A DNA stretch of 64,000 nt from Hyphomicrobium_A sp965243865 (GTDB taxonomy: Bacteria > Pseudomonadota > Alphaproteobacteria > Rhizobiales > Hyphomicrobiaceae). Where the stretch lies: assembly GCF_965243865.1 (NCBI RefSeq), contig NZ_OZ251603.1, positions 3,162,001-3,226,000 on the forward strand, read 5' to 3'. Positions 19,668 to 27,094 of the stretch are shown one piece after another. Made by a program: the position numbers and the translations under genes. Under the pieces are notes generated by a model. That model worked only from the letters and a program-made list of their open reading frames with translations, was not told the origin of the DNA and ran no database searches. The first letter of the stretch is position 1, and the number at the start of each line of letters is the position of its first letter.

Positions 19668-20353
19668 CAGTAAGCGTCCGCGTTATCGATGTTGAAGTTA
19701 TAGAGCTTGCGGGCCGAGCCGTAGCGACGGAAGTCCTTCGGCTTCACGCCGTTGAGACCCGAGCGCTTCAGGATGCCGTCGATGATCTCCAGGTGCTCAT
19801 CGCGCATCTCTTTCTCGATGCAGTCCGCACCGAGGCTCTTCACCGAGCCGCGCACGAACAGGCGTGCCTCGTAGATCGAGTCACCGAGCGCATCGCCTGC
19901 ATCGCCGAACACCACGAGGTTTCCGGTCTGCGCCATGAACGCCGACATATGGCCGATGTTGCCTTTGACGACGATGTCGATGCCCTTCATCGAGATGCCG
20001 CAGCGCGACGACGCGTTGCCCTCGACAACCAGAATACCGCCGCGCCCTGTGGCACCCGCGTACTGGCTGACGTCGCCCTTAACGACGACTTTACCCGACA
20101 TCATGTTCTCGGCAGCACCAGGTCCGGCAGAGCCGTGAACCGTGACGTTTGCCTGCTTGTTCATGCCGGCCACGTAGTAGCCGACGCTGCCCTTGATATC
20201 GATGTTGAGCGGGGCATCCACGCCGACAGCAACCGCATGCCGACCCTTCGGATTGATGATTTCCCACTGCGTTTCGTTGGTGCCGGCGTTCTGCTTGTGC
20301 AGAAGCTCGTTCATTTCACGCAGTGAAGTAGAAGCAAGATCGATGGTGCGCAT
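19667..20353 (-). CDS. mgsB: N-methylglutamate synthase subunit B (GXGXG domain)
   Basis: 228 residues forming the right-handed beta-helix of the GltB C-terminal domain. Repeated G-x-x-G-x-x-G turns run through VGYYVAGMNKQANVTVHGSA, VVKGDVSQYAGATGRGG, GIDIVVKGNIGHMSAFMA and VVFGDAGDALGDSIYEA. In the split synthase this subunit (GlxC type) scaffolds the ammonia/amine path between the glutaminase-like and FMN subunits. It lies 8 bp downstream of mgsA and overlaps mgsC. Confidence 0.87.
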   Translation of the reverse strand: MRTIDLASTSLREMNELLHKQNAGTNETQWEIINPKGRHAVAVGVDAPLNIDIKGSVGYYVAGMNKQANVTVHGSAGPGAAENMMSGKVVVKGDVSQYAGATGRGGILVVEGNASSRCGISMKGIDIVVKGNIGHMSAFMAQTGNLVVFGDAGDALGDSIYEARLFVRGSVKSLGADCIEKEMRDEHLEIIDGILKRSGLNGVKPKDFRRYGSARKLYNFNIDNADAY

Positions 20354-20361
20354 GGCAGCTC

Positions 20362-21258
20362 TTAGCGCTCCCAGAAATAGACGGTTGCGGGTTCAGGCTC
20401 CCAGATGCGTGCACCATCGACGCCGGGCAGGCCGGCAAGTGCACGATATTCGGAGCCAAAGGCGACGTACTGATCGGTTTCGGCCATGACGGCAGGCTTG
20501 CACGCGATGGGATCGCGCACGACCGCAAATCCGTTCTTGGTGCCGACGACGAACGTGAAGAAACCGTCGAGATCATCGAGGCTCTTCTGCAGTGCTTCGC
20601 CGAGGTTCATTCCCTGCTTGATGCGCCAGGAAATGTACGCAGCTGCGACTTCCGTGTCGTTCTCCGTCTCGAACGTCATGCCGTCGTGAATCAGTTCGCG
20701 ACGCACGTTTGGATGGTTCGACAGAGACCCGTTGTGCACCAGGCACTGGTCGGGACCCGTGGAAAACGGATGCGCGCCCATCGTGGTCACGGCCGATTCC
20801 GTCGCCATGCGCGTGTGACCGATGGCGTGCGAGCCCTGCATCTTGGCAAGCTCGAACTGGCTCGCGACCTCCGTCGGCCAACCAACTTCCTTGAAGATCT
20901 CGATCGATTCTCCGGTGCTCATGATGCGCAGCTTCGGATGCCCCGTGCGCAGAGCTTCGCGCGCGGCCTGGGCCTTGTCGGCTGGCACGCTGAGAACAGC
21001 ATGCGTCGCCTTGCGCTCGAGGCTGACCTCGGCACCTATGGCTTTCGAAAGGGCTGCGGTGAGGCCGGCGAATTCCGCATCCGGATTCGGCGACTGCAGA
21101 GTGATTTTCGCCTTGCCTTGCTGCGGAGCTCCATAGACGGCGAAGCCGGCAGAGTCCGGTCCGCGCTCGCACATGGTCGCAAGCATGGTTGAAGTGAGCT
21201 CGCCGAGGCGAGGCTCAAGTTTGGCGTCCTTTATGAACAGGCCAACAATGCCGCACAT
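20362..21258 (-). CDS. mgsA: N-methylglutamate synthase subunit A (class II glutaminase domain)
   Basis: 298 residues of an Ntn-type glutamine amidotransferase equal to the GltB N-terminal domain (GlxB type). The nucleophile is C2 in MCGIVGLF. Further blocks are MCERGPDSAGFAVYG, GHTRMATESAVT, LVHNGSLSNHPNVRREL and FETENDTEVAAAYI. In MgsABC it is expected to release methylamine from gamma-glutamylmethylamide for transfer to 2-oxoglutarate. First of the mgsA-mgsB-mgsC-gmaS run. Confidence 0.87.
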   Translation of the reverse strand: MCGIVGLFIKDAKLEPRLGELTSTMLATMCERGPDSAGFAVYGAPQQGKAKITLQSPNPDAEFAGLTAALSKAIGAEVSLERKATHAVLSVPADKAQAAREALRTGHPKLRIMSTGESIEIFKEVGWPTEVASQFELAKMQGSHAIGHTRMATESAVTTMGAHPFSTGPDQCLVHNGSLSNHPNVRRELIHDGMTFETENDTEVAAAYISWRIKQGMNLGEALQKSLDDLDGFFTFVVGTKNGFAVVRDPIACKPAVMAETDQYVAFGSEYRALAGLPGVDGARIWEPEPATVYFWER

Positions 21259-21344
21259 CTTGTTTTAGTCCCCAATGTTCAGTGCTGAGAGAGAGCTTAG
21301 CAGGCACTTTCCTGCAGTCAACTGGTATGAAGAGATTTTTCCTA

Positions 21345-21626
21345 TCAGGCAACTTGTTGCCCGTGGCGCCAGACTTCGTAGCGAATGCGCGCAATGCGAT
21401 AGGCATCCGGAATCGACAGCGCCCAGACGAATAAACCGAGGGCGGAGCGGCCAATGAAGGACGTTTCCGGGGTCGTCGTGTGCCAGCATAGGAGCGCCAG
21501 CAGCAGCGAGAAGAAGGCAAAGCCCAGCCCGCGCATTTGCGCGCCGACGGCGACATGACCGGCACCGGGAGCGAGGATAGCGAGGGCAAGAACGATGTGC
21601 GGGTTGATGGGACGCTTTGCTTTCAT
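21345..21626 (-). CDS. small membrane protein of the mgs/permease operon, unknown
   Basis: 93 residues with two or three hydrophobic stretches (about 10-50 and 58-72). The first includes LAPGAGHVAVGAQMRGLGFAF, a pattern seen in small integral membrane proteins. It overlaps the upstream gene at 21623 by 4 nt (ATGA) and is followed 86 bp later by mgsA, so it belongs to the operon. No family is recognised. Close coupling to the upstream unknown protein suggests that the two products work together. Confidence 0.7.
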   Translation of the reverse strand: MKAKRPINPHIVLALAILAPGAGHVAVGAQMRGLGFAFFSLLLALLCWHTTTPETSFIGRSALGLFVWALSIPDAYRIARIRYEVWRHGQQVA

Positions 21627-22294
21627 GCCGCGCGCGCCCGACCCATCGCGCCCGCAATCGCGCGCATGCTCTGCAACTGGTCTAGAACCGTGGCGAAGTC
21701 GTTGTGCGCGATCTGCGCCTTCTCGAATACCGACTGGCGAAGCAGCAGATGCTCGCCGCGCTTTCCCTCAGCGCCCTGGCGCACAATTCGCATGCCGCGC
21801 TCGGTGATCGCGATCTCCTTCACGCGCGGATCCTTGAGAATTCCGCTTAGCACCGGAGCAAGCTCTGCGAGCAGCGGCTCGGCCTCTTCGTCCCCGCGGA
21901 TCAGAACCTCCGCAGGAAACTCGGCGGGAGTATCGAGGCGATACTCGAACCGCGAGGAAAGCGAATAGAATTCGGTGCCGCAATGGCGCACCAGGATCGA
22001 TAATCCCGGCAGCCCTGGATTGCGGTCGAGCAGCGTCGTCGACAGCCAGAGCTGCGGCAGACGGCGCATAGTCAGTGTGTCGAGCACGAGGTCGACTTTG
22101 ACGCCGCGTCCGCGATGCGAGCCCGAAAGCTGCGGGAAGCCATCGGCCCCGTGCGTCAGCTCCGAGCGATCAAGCGCTACGGCACATTCATCGAGCAAAC
22201 CGCGACGTGCAGCCATTGCGGCGCGATGATCGCGGACTGCGATGTAGGAAACGGTCACGGCGCCAGCGGCAGCCACAAAAAGCGTGAGGGACAT
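21623..22294 (-). CDS. membrane-anchored protein of unknown function in the mgs/permease operon
   Basis: The ATG at 22294 is chosen because MSLTLFVAAAGAVTVSYIAV then forms an N-terminal membrane anchor; the longer frame to 22459 crosses a hairpin and lacks coding character. The 223-residue product has a mixed alpha/beta soluble part with VKVDLVLDTLTMRRLPQLWLS-type strands (shown here in parts) and a C-terminal helical region (FEKAQIAHNDFATVLDQLQ). No known domain can be named. Its place between the permease and mgsA suggests a role in amine uptake or its control, by inference only. Confidence 0.7.
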   Translation of the reverse strand: MSLTLFVAAAGAVTVSYIAVRDHRAAMAARRGLLDECAVALDRSELTHGADGFPQLSGSHRGRGVKVDLVLDTLTMRRLPQLWLSTTLLDRNPGLPGLSILVRHCGTEFYSLSSRFEYRLDTPAEFPAEVLIRGDEEAEPLLAELAPVLSGILKDPRVKEIAITERGMRIVRQGAEGKRGEHLLLRQSVFEKAQIAHNDFATVLDQLQSMRAIAGAMGRARAA

Positions 22295-22337
22295 GAGGGG
22301 GGCACCTGACGCGTTCGAGTTGTTGTTTCTCGGGATG

Positions 22338-22365
22338 GGCGATCCCCGGGTAGTCGTCCGGGGAT
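22338..22365 (-). terminator. 10-bp hairpin between the permease and the downstream operon genes
   Basis: CGATCCCCGG and CCGGGGATCG form a perfect 10-bp stem with an 8-base loop in the 121-bp gap after the permease stop. No T-run follows on the minus strand. It probably lowers readthrough or protects the upstream mRNA 3' end, giving higher permease than enzyme expression, rather than ending the operon. Confidence 0.6.
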
Positions 22366-22415
22366 CGCGGGGCCTGCCGCGGGGAGAAGGGTCCCGCGAC
22401 AGGCTATGGGTTAGC

Positions 22416-23801
22416 TCAGTGCCCGACCGGACGCGGCCAGGGCATCGTGAACTGCGCACCGCGCTTGACGAACTTGTAGCGGTGGCCGGCGAACCAGACC
22501 GAGGCGATGATGTAGAACACCATCATCGCGACGAGCTGCGTGCCGTAGCCGAGGAACACCGCGAAGTAGGTCGTGGCGCAAAGCGCGAGCAGCACGAGGG
22601 CCGGCAGCGGATGGAACGGATGCACATAGCCGCGCTTGATCGTGCCGAGCGGCCACATCTTCCGGAACATCAATACGTTGAAGGCCATGAACGTGTACTC
22701 GAGCAGACCCGACAGGATCGAGAAGGTGATGACCTGATCGAGCGGCGCGAAGTATGCGAACACCAGAGCCACCGGAACGAGGAACACGATCGAGCGGAAA
22801 GGTGTGCGGTACTTCGGATGCACGGCGCCGAACACCTGCGGCAGATACCGGTCGCGACCCATAGAGAACCAGGCGCGAGAGGCATCGTTGATGCAGCCGT
22901 TCGCCGACGCGAGCGTCGAGAAGATGGTACCGATGAACAGCAGCACCATCAGCGGTGTCGAACTGGTCAACCGGGCAGCGTCGAACAGCGGCGTCACTGC
23001 TTGACCAAGGTATTCCCACGGCATCAGGCCGGCGCAGATGTACCAGGTCATCGTCGCCGCGATCAGCAGCGTGATGACGCCGGTCATCGTGCCGAGCGGC
23101 AGGGCGCGCGCAGGTGAACGAACCTCTTCGGCGGCCTGCGTTGTTCCCTCGATGCCGAGGTAGTACCACATGCCGAAGTGCATCGCCGCCAGCACGCCCA
23201 GCCAACCGTAAGGCAGCCCGTTGAGCAGCTCATGCGGCTTCAGCACGTCATCGGTCCAAGGGCTTACCGCCGCGAACAGGATGAGGATCGCGACGAAAGC
23301 GATGGCGGTGATGACGAGGTTGAACGTCAGCGTGGCGTAGACGCCGCGGTAGTTCAGGAACGCCAGGAACATGATGGTGAGCACGATAAACGGCTTATCG
23401 TGCGTGTCGGCGAACCCTGCCATGCCTCCCACGGTTTGCACGAGGTAGCCGAGCGTAATCGCGTTGGCCGCTTCGAGCATTGTGTAGGCAAAGACGAGGA
23501 ACAGGCCGACGTTGAACGCCATCAGCGGCCCGACGATATGCTTGGCCTGCGCGTACTGACCACCGGCGGCGGCGACCGTTGAAGTCACCTCCGAGTCGAT
23601 CATGGCGACGCAGGTGTAGAGCATGCCCGCCGCCCAGCAGGCGATGAGAGCAGCGAGTGCACCACCCTTGCCGACAGCGAAGTTCCAACCCATGTACTCG
23701 CCGACGAGCACGATACCGACGCCGAGGGCCCACACGTGACCAGGGCCGAGGACGCGGAGCAGCGAGACCTTCTCGCCGTGAACTGCAGTATATTGGCTCA
23801 C
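22416..23801 (-). CDS. APC-superfamily amino acid/amine permease
   Basis: 461 residues with about 12 hydrophobic helices. The opening GPGHVWALGVGIVLVGEYMGWN resembles ethanolamine/amino-acid permeases of the APC family (unwound helix 1 GxG segment). The helix 6-equivalent region carries MWYYLGIEGTTQAAEEVRSPARA, as in Eat-type carriers. The C-terminus KRGAQFTMPWPRPVGH is cytosolic. In this operon it is a good candidate importer for methylamine or for a glutamyl/amino acid metabolite. The substrate is inferred from context only. Confidence 0.85.
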   Translation of the reverse strand: MSQYTAVHGEKVSLLRVLGPGHVWALGVGIVLVGEYMGWNFAVGKGGALAALIACWAAGMLYTCVAMIDSEVTSTVAAAGGQYAQAKHIVGPLMAFNVGLFLVFAYTMLEAANAITLGYLVQTVGGMAGFADTHDKPFIVLTIMFLAFLNYRGVYATLTFNLVITAIAFVAILILFAAVSPWTDDVLKPHELLNGLPYGWLGVLAAMHFGMWYYLGIEGTTQAAEEVRSPARALPLGTMTGVITLLIAATMTWYICAGLMPWEYLGQAVTPLFDAARLTSSTPLMVLLFIGTIFSTLASANGCINDASRAWFSMGRDRYLPQVFGAVHPKYRTPFRSIVFLVPVALVFAYFAPLDQVITFSILSGLLEYTFMAFNVLMFRKMWPLGTIKRGYVHPFHPLPALVLLALCATTYFAVFLGYGTQLVAMMVFYIIASVWFAGHRYKFVKRGAQFTMPWPRPVGH

Positions 23802-23992
23802 AGGTGGCCTCCCTGGTGCGGCGGGTCGATGACCAGGCTGTCTTCGATTTCACCTTCCTTCGAGGAAAGCAGCGTCTCCTCCGAGTGGGCGCGGTTGGTA
23901 CGGATCATGTCGGTGAGCATCCAGAGGCCGAGCAAGGCCGAGATGCCCCAGGCTGCGTATTCCAGCAGCTGGAAGTTGTTCAGATTTTCCAT
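23798..23992 (-). CDS. 64-residue single-pass membrane protein linked to the permease
   Basis: One transmembrane helix (about 10-28, LEYAAWGISALLGLWML) is followed by an acidic cytosolic tail. Its stop overlaps the permease start by 4 nt (ATGA), so the two should be made in balance. It has the look of a small accessory subunit of a membrane complex. No family is recognised. Confidence 0.8.
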   Translation of the reverse strand: MENLNNFQLLEYAAWGISALLGLWMLTDMIRTNRAHSEETLLSSKEGEIEDSLVIDPPHQGGHL

Positions 23993-24004
23993 TGGAGCAC
24001 TCCG

Positions 24005-24385
24005 TCAGCGGTCGAACCGCTCAGCGATAACGTCCTTGTATTCCTTCGCCGACCAGCGGAAGACGAGCACGAAGTAGGCAATCACCACGAATGCGGTGAT
24101 CAGCAGTGCCGGCAAGCTGAAGGAATAGTCGAAGCGGGTGGCGATCAGTTCGTGGGCTGTCTGCGGCGTGTAGCCGAGCTTCTCCCACTGCTGCGCCATC
24201 GTCGCGTTCTGCCCGAGATCTGCCCACGTAGCGTCAGGCAGATTGAGGGTCGTCTTGCCGCCGCCTGCGAGGCCGAAGTAGACCGGCAGGAACAGGGCAG
24301 CGAGCACGAGCACCAGCAGAAACAACGAATCGACAAACTGCCCGAACTTTGACTGTTGGGGCGGTTGATAAGGCGTCTTGGCCAT
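24005..24385 (-). CDS. 126-residue two-helix membrane protein of the permease operon
   Basis: A short polar start (MAKTPYQPPQQSKFG) leads into a helix at about 16-40 (FVDSLFLLVLVLAALFLPVYF). An extracytoplasmic segment of ~50 residues follows (NLPDATWADLGQNATMAQQW), then a second helix at about 91-110 and a charged tail KEYKDVIAERFDR. The gap to the next gene is 12 bp. The folded loop outside the membrane could contact the permease or a substrate. Function unknown; the link to transport is inferred from the operon. Confidence 0.78.
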   Translation of the reverse strand: MAKTPYQPPQQSKFGQFVDSLFLLVLVLAALFLPVYFGLAGGGKTTLNLPDATWADLGQNATMAQQWEKLGYTPQTAHELIATRFDYSFSLPALLITAFVVIAYFVLVFRWSAKEYKDVIAERFDR

Positions 24386-24395
24386 TTTTTTCTCC

Positions 24396-24689
24396 TCAGC
24401 CTTTCTTGCCGCGAAGCAAGTCGAGGTAGTGGAGGTCGAGGCCGTAGATGTGCTCCTTGTCCTCGGAATAGTGCTTCACCATCGCGAAGATGGATGCCGA
24501 GTTGAACAGCAGAACCACACCACCCGCGAACGCGAGTGCGTAGACCACTTCCGGCGAACCGGCGTTAGGTACAACCTTCCAGAATACGAAGGCATACGTT
24601 GCCCAGAGCACGGCGACGGCCAACACTGCCCATCGCCGGTCTCCCGCGAACATTCGATGTACGCGTGCGTCTGTATTGCTCTTTTCCAT
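24396..24689 (-). CDS. 97-residue two-helix membrane protein, first gene of the permease operon
   Basis: The ATG at 24689 is chosen for its AGGGG at a six-base spacing; a GTG at 24713 would add eight residues. Two helices (about 20-38 and 48-70) are followed by a cytosolic tail with YSEDKEHIYGLDLHYLDLLRGKKG-type charged sequence (written in parts in the protein as HYSEDKEH and LDLHYLDLLRG). Unknown family. As the promoter-proximal gene of the ten-gene operon it would be the most strongly expressed. Confidence 0.75.
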   Translation of the reverse strand: MEKSNTDARVHRMFAGDRRWAVLAVAVLWATYAFVFWKVVPNAGSPEVVYALAFAGGVVLLFNSASIFAMVKHYSEDKEHIYGLDLHYLDLLRGKKG

Positions 24690-24722
24690 GAGCACCCCTT
24701 GGCTTGTTTCCACCCGAGTTAT

Positions 24723-24789
24723 GGTTGCCTTAGAGGCAACCGTTTTTTATATCAGGAAAATTCTGCGACGGGTTGCCGCAAGTTGTCAA
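24723..24789 (-). promoter_or_regulatory. leader hairpin and candidate promoter of the permease-mgs-gmaS operon
   Basis: A perfect 8-bp stem (GGTTGCCT, loop TAG, AGGCAACC; 24723-24741) lies in the operon leader. It is followed on the + strand by GTTTTTTAT, making a textbook intrinsic terminator in the direction away from the operon. On the minus strand TTGACA (24789-24784) stands 18 bases before CAGAAT (24765-24760), a weak sigma-70-like pair. The hairpin may block antisense transcription from the leftward side, or be an operator. No promoter can be proved by reading. Confidence 0.5.
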
Positions 24790-24957
24790 GGCATTTGAGT
24801 GCTGATTTGTCGAGCATTTCGAATATCAAGTCGAAAAAATGTGCAGAGTGGCGCCCTTATAGGCGGTTGAATCGGCGGAAAATTGCTTGCATCGCAAGAA
24901 CGTGATTGGCCATGTTTGCAGTGCATTTCCAAGGCCGCTCAGAGTGCGGATCGATCG

Positions 24958-25472
24958 ATGCCTCTCGCCTTGTTCAGGTACGCGCTCGCGAGAGATCATC
25001 CGAAGGATCTGCACTTCCAGTGGACGCCTGAGCTCAAGACTACCTGCGACGTCATAATCATCGGCGCGGGCGGCCAAGGGCGGTGGACATGCAGATGGCC
25101 AAAGGCCTGACCCGCAAGTTTGCTGACGCCACGCTGATGAATGCTGCCAATCCAACGCCGAAAGAATGCCGCCTGGCGATCCGCGACGGAGACATCGCCG
25201 GGCGCGTGACGTCGATTGTGCGCTCGCCGACGCTAGGCCAGGCCATCGACCTGCGACCCGAGAAGTTCGCCGATCTTTCCGTCGTCCAGACATCGATTGC
25301 CAAGATGCCCGCGATCCTCACACGGGCGGATATCGGGGGTAGAACCGTTTTCCACTTGCTAGTGGACAGTGCAGCCGCCTTATACTTCTGCGATTGTCTC
25401 CTTGATGCCGCAGCCGAGTTCGGCGGCCGCATCGCCGGCCTCGATGTTTTGCAGAAGTTTGAAGACGTATGA
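24958..25472 (+). pseudogene. deletion remnant of an N-methylglutamate dehydrogenase operon (mgdA'-'mgdC'-'mgdD, soxBDAG-like)
   Basis: Three pieces of different subunits follow one another. At 24958-25079, MPLALFRYALARDHP through QWTPELK and DVIIIGAGGQG matches the start of the FAD-binding SoxB/MgdA subunit and stops inside its nucleotide-binding loop. In another frame, 25083-25250 reads AKGLTRKFADATLMNAANP, TPKECRLAIRDGDIAG and GRVTSIVRSPTLGQAI, the C-terminus of the SoxA/MgdC subunit (GcvT fold). From about 25255, MPAILTRADIGGRTVFHLLV and AAAEFGGRIAGLDVL fit the SoxG/MgdD subunit. The order is that of mgdABCD with the middle lost. Its last stop overlaps the next gene's ATG. A fused 129-residue product from GTG 25083 is possible, but no enzyme can remain. 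Confidence 0.8.
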
Positions 25473-26275
25473 AATCGACAAAAACGCGCCGTCCGCCTTC
25501 GGTTAAGGCCCGCATCGCCGAAAGCAATTCCGACGCCCTCAGCGAGCCTCTGGGCGCCGTGGTGGCCGATAACGACTCAAATCCCGAGGTCAGCGCGAAG
25601 CCCGCGGCAGGTCGCGTGTCGCGGCAGATCCCGACGCGCAAGTCCACGCCAGGCGAGGATGATCAGGATCCGCACGCGCTGCATGGTGCGCGCGACAACA
25701 TGCTCGAAGTTGCGATCGGTCGGGAGGTCCGCGCATTCCGCAACAAGCTCGGCATCACCGCGTCCGACCTGGCCCGCGCCGCTGACCTCTCCCTCGGCAT
25801 GCTGTCGAAGATCGAGAACGGCGTCACCAGCGCTTCGCTGACGACGCTGCAACGCCTGTCGAAGGCGCTCGGCGTTCCGGTCACTTCTCTTTTTCGCCGC
25901 TTCGAGGAGCGCCGCGATGCCGTCTTCGTTTCCAGCGGCCAGGGTCTGCTCATCGAGCGTCGCGGCACTCGTGCCGGTCACCAGTATCAGCTCCTCGGAC
26001 ACACCGGCGGCCTGTCCGGCAGTGTGGTCGTCGAGCCGTACATGATCACGCTCACCGAGGAATCGGACGTCTTCCCGCTCTTCCAGCACGGCGGGCACGA
26101 GCTGATCTATCTGCTGGAAGGCGAGGTCGTTTACCGCCACGCCGACAAGCTCTATCCGATGAAGCCTGGCGATAGCCTGTTCTTCGATGCTGACGCGCCG
26201 CATGGCCCCGAGGAACTGGTCAAGCTGCCGATCCGGTTTCTATCGGTGATCAGCTACTCTCGTGAGCTTCCATAA
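25469..26275 (+). CDS. XRE-family transcriptional regulator with cupin sensor domain
   Basis: 268 residues: an unusual ~75-residue polar, disordered N-terminus, an HTH of the XRE type at about 84-140 (LGITASDLARAADLSLGMLSKIENG), and a C-terminal cupin at about 185-260 (HGGHELIYLLEGEVVYR, YPMKPGDSLFFDADAPHGPE). Such HTH-cupin proteins sense small metabolites and often control amine or amino-acid catabolism. Its ATG overlaps the stop of the mgd remnant, so it was once co-translated with mgdD. It likely governs the divergent permease-mgs-gmaS operon; this is inferred from position. Confidence 0.9.
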   Translation: MKSTKTRRPPSVKARIAESNSDALSEPLGAVVADNDSNPEVSAKPAAGRVSRQIPTRKSTPGEDDQDPHALHGARDNMLEVAIGREVRAFRNKLGITASDLARAADLSLGMLSKIENGVTSASLTTLQRLSKALGVPVTSLFRRFEERRDAVFVSSGQGLLIERRGTRAGHQYQLLGHTGGLSGSVVVEPYMITLTEESDVFPLFQHGGHELIYLLEGEVVYRHADKLYPMKPGDSLFFDADAPHGPEELVKLPIRFLSVISYSRELP

Positions 26276-26356
26276 GAATTTCTCTTTGTCCCCACTTGCA
26301 ATCGACATGCTATGGGAATACCGATTTCCCACGGGGAAACTGAGAAATGACCTCCG

Positions 26357-27094
26357 ATGCTGCCGCGCGTCGTCATCTTCCAGCACGCAGAATCATGCCA
26401 CGCGGGCACCCTCGCCGGCCATCTGCGCGTGGATGGGATCGCGCCCGCTATCGTGAAGCTTGATCGCGGCGAGCCGCTTCCAGACCTCGACCAGTTCGAC
26501 ATCCTGATGGTGATGGGCGGGCCGATGAATGTTTGGGACGAGGATACCTATCCCTGGCTGAAAGAGGAAAAGGCAGCCATCCGCCGCTGGGTCGTCGAGC
26601 AAGACAAGCCGTTCCTCGGCGTCTGCCTCGGTCATCAACTGCTCGCCGACTCGCTTGGCGGCCAGGTCGGGCCGGCAACCGTGGGCGAGATCAATCTGCT
26701 TGAGATTGCGCTGAGTCCCGAAGGGCAGCGTCACCCGCTCTACGCCGGCTTCAACAGCCGGAAGCGCGGATTGCAGTGGCACGGTGCCGAGGTCAAGGCG
26801 CTACCTGACGGTTCGATCGTCCTTGCCTCGACCAGCGATTGCCCGATCGCGGCATTCGCCTACGGCTCGAGCGCCTTCGGACTGCAATACCACGTCGAGG
26901 CGACGGACCAATCCGTCGTCGATTGGTCGTCCGACGCTGCCGGTCAGGAAGCGCTGAGCCGCCTGCATCCGCCAGGCTTCGTGCAGACGTTGCACGTCCG
27001 CGTGAGCGAGGGCTTTTCGGAGTTGCTAGGCAATTCGCGGCGCCTCTACGACAACTTCATGCGCATCGCTGTCGAGCGTCTCGTCTACACCTGA
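26357..27094 (+). CDS. class I glutamine amidotransferase-like protein
   Basis: 245 residues of the GATase1 fold in the GMP-synthase-like stand-alone group. The nucleophile is C90 in GVCLGHQLLADSLGG, and the catalytic His is in FGLQYHVEATDQ. ILMVMGGPMNVWDEDTYPWL precedes the nucleophile elbow. Stand-alone members hydrolyse gamma-glutamyl compounds, for example in gamma-glutamyl-amine routes. Placed 81 bp after the regulator of a gamma-glutamylmethylamide operon, it could act on a related compound, but this is inference. It converges on the FAD monooxygenase gene with a 10-bp overlap. Confidence 0.85.
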   Translation: MLPRVVIFQHAESCHAGTLAGHLRVDGIAPAIVKLDRGEPLPDLDQFDILMVMGGPMNVWDEDTYPWLKEEKAAIRRWVVEQDKPFLGVCLGHQLLADSLGGQVGPATVGEINLLEIALSPEGQRHPLYAGFNSRKRGLQWHGAEVKALPDGSIVLASTSDCPIAAFAYGSSAFGLQYHVEATDQSVVDWSSDAAGQEALSRLHPPGFVQTLHVRVSEGFSELLGNSRRLYDNFMRIAVERLVYT

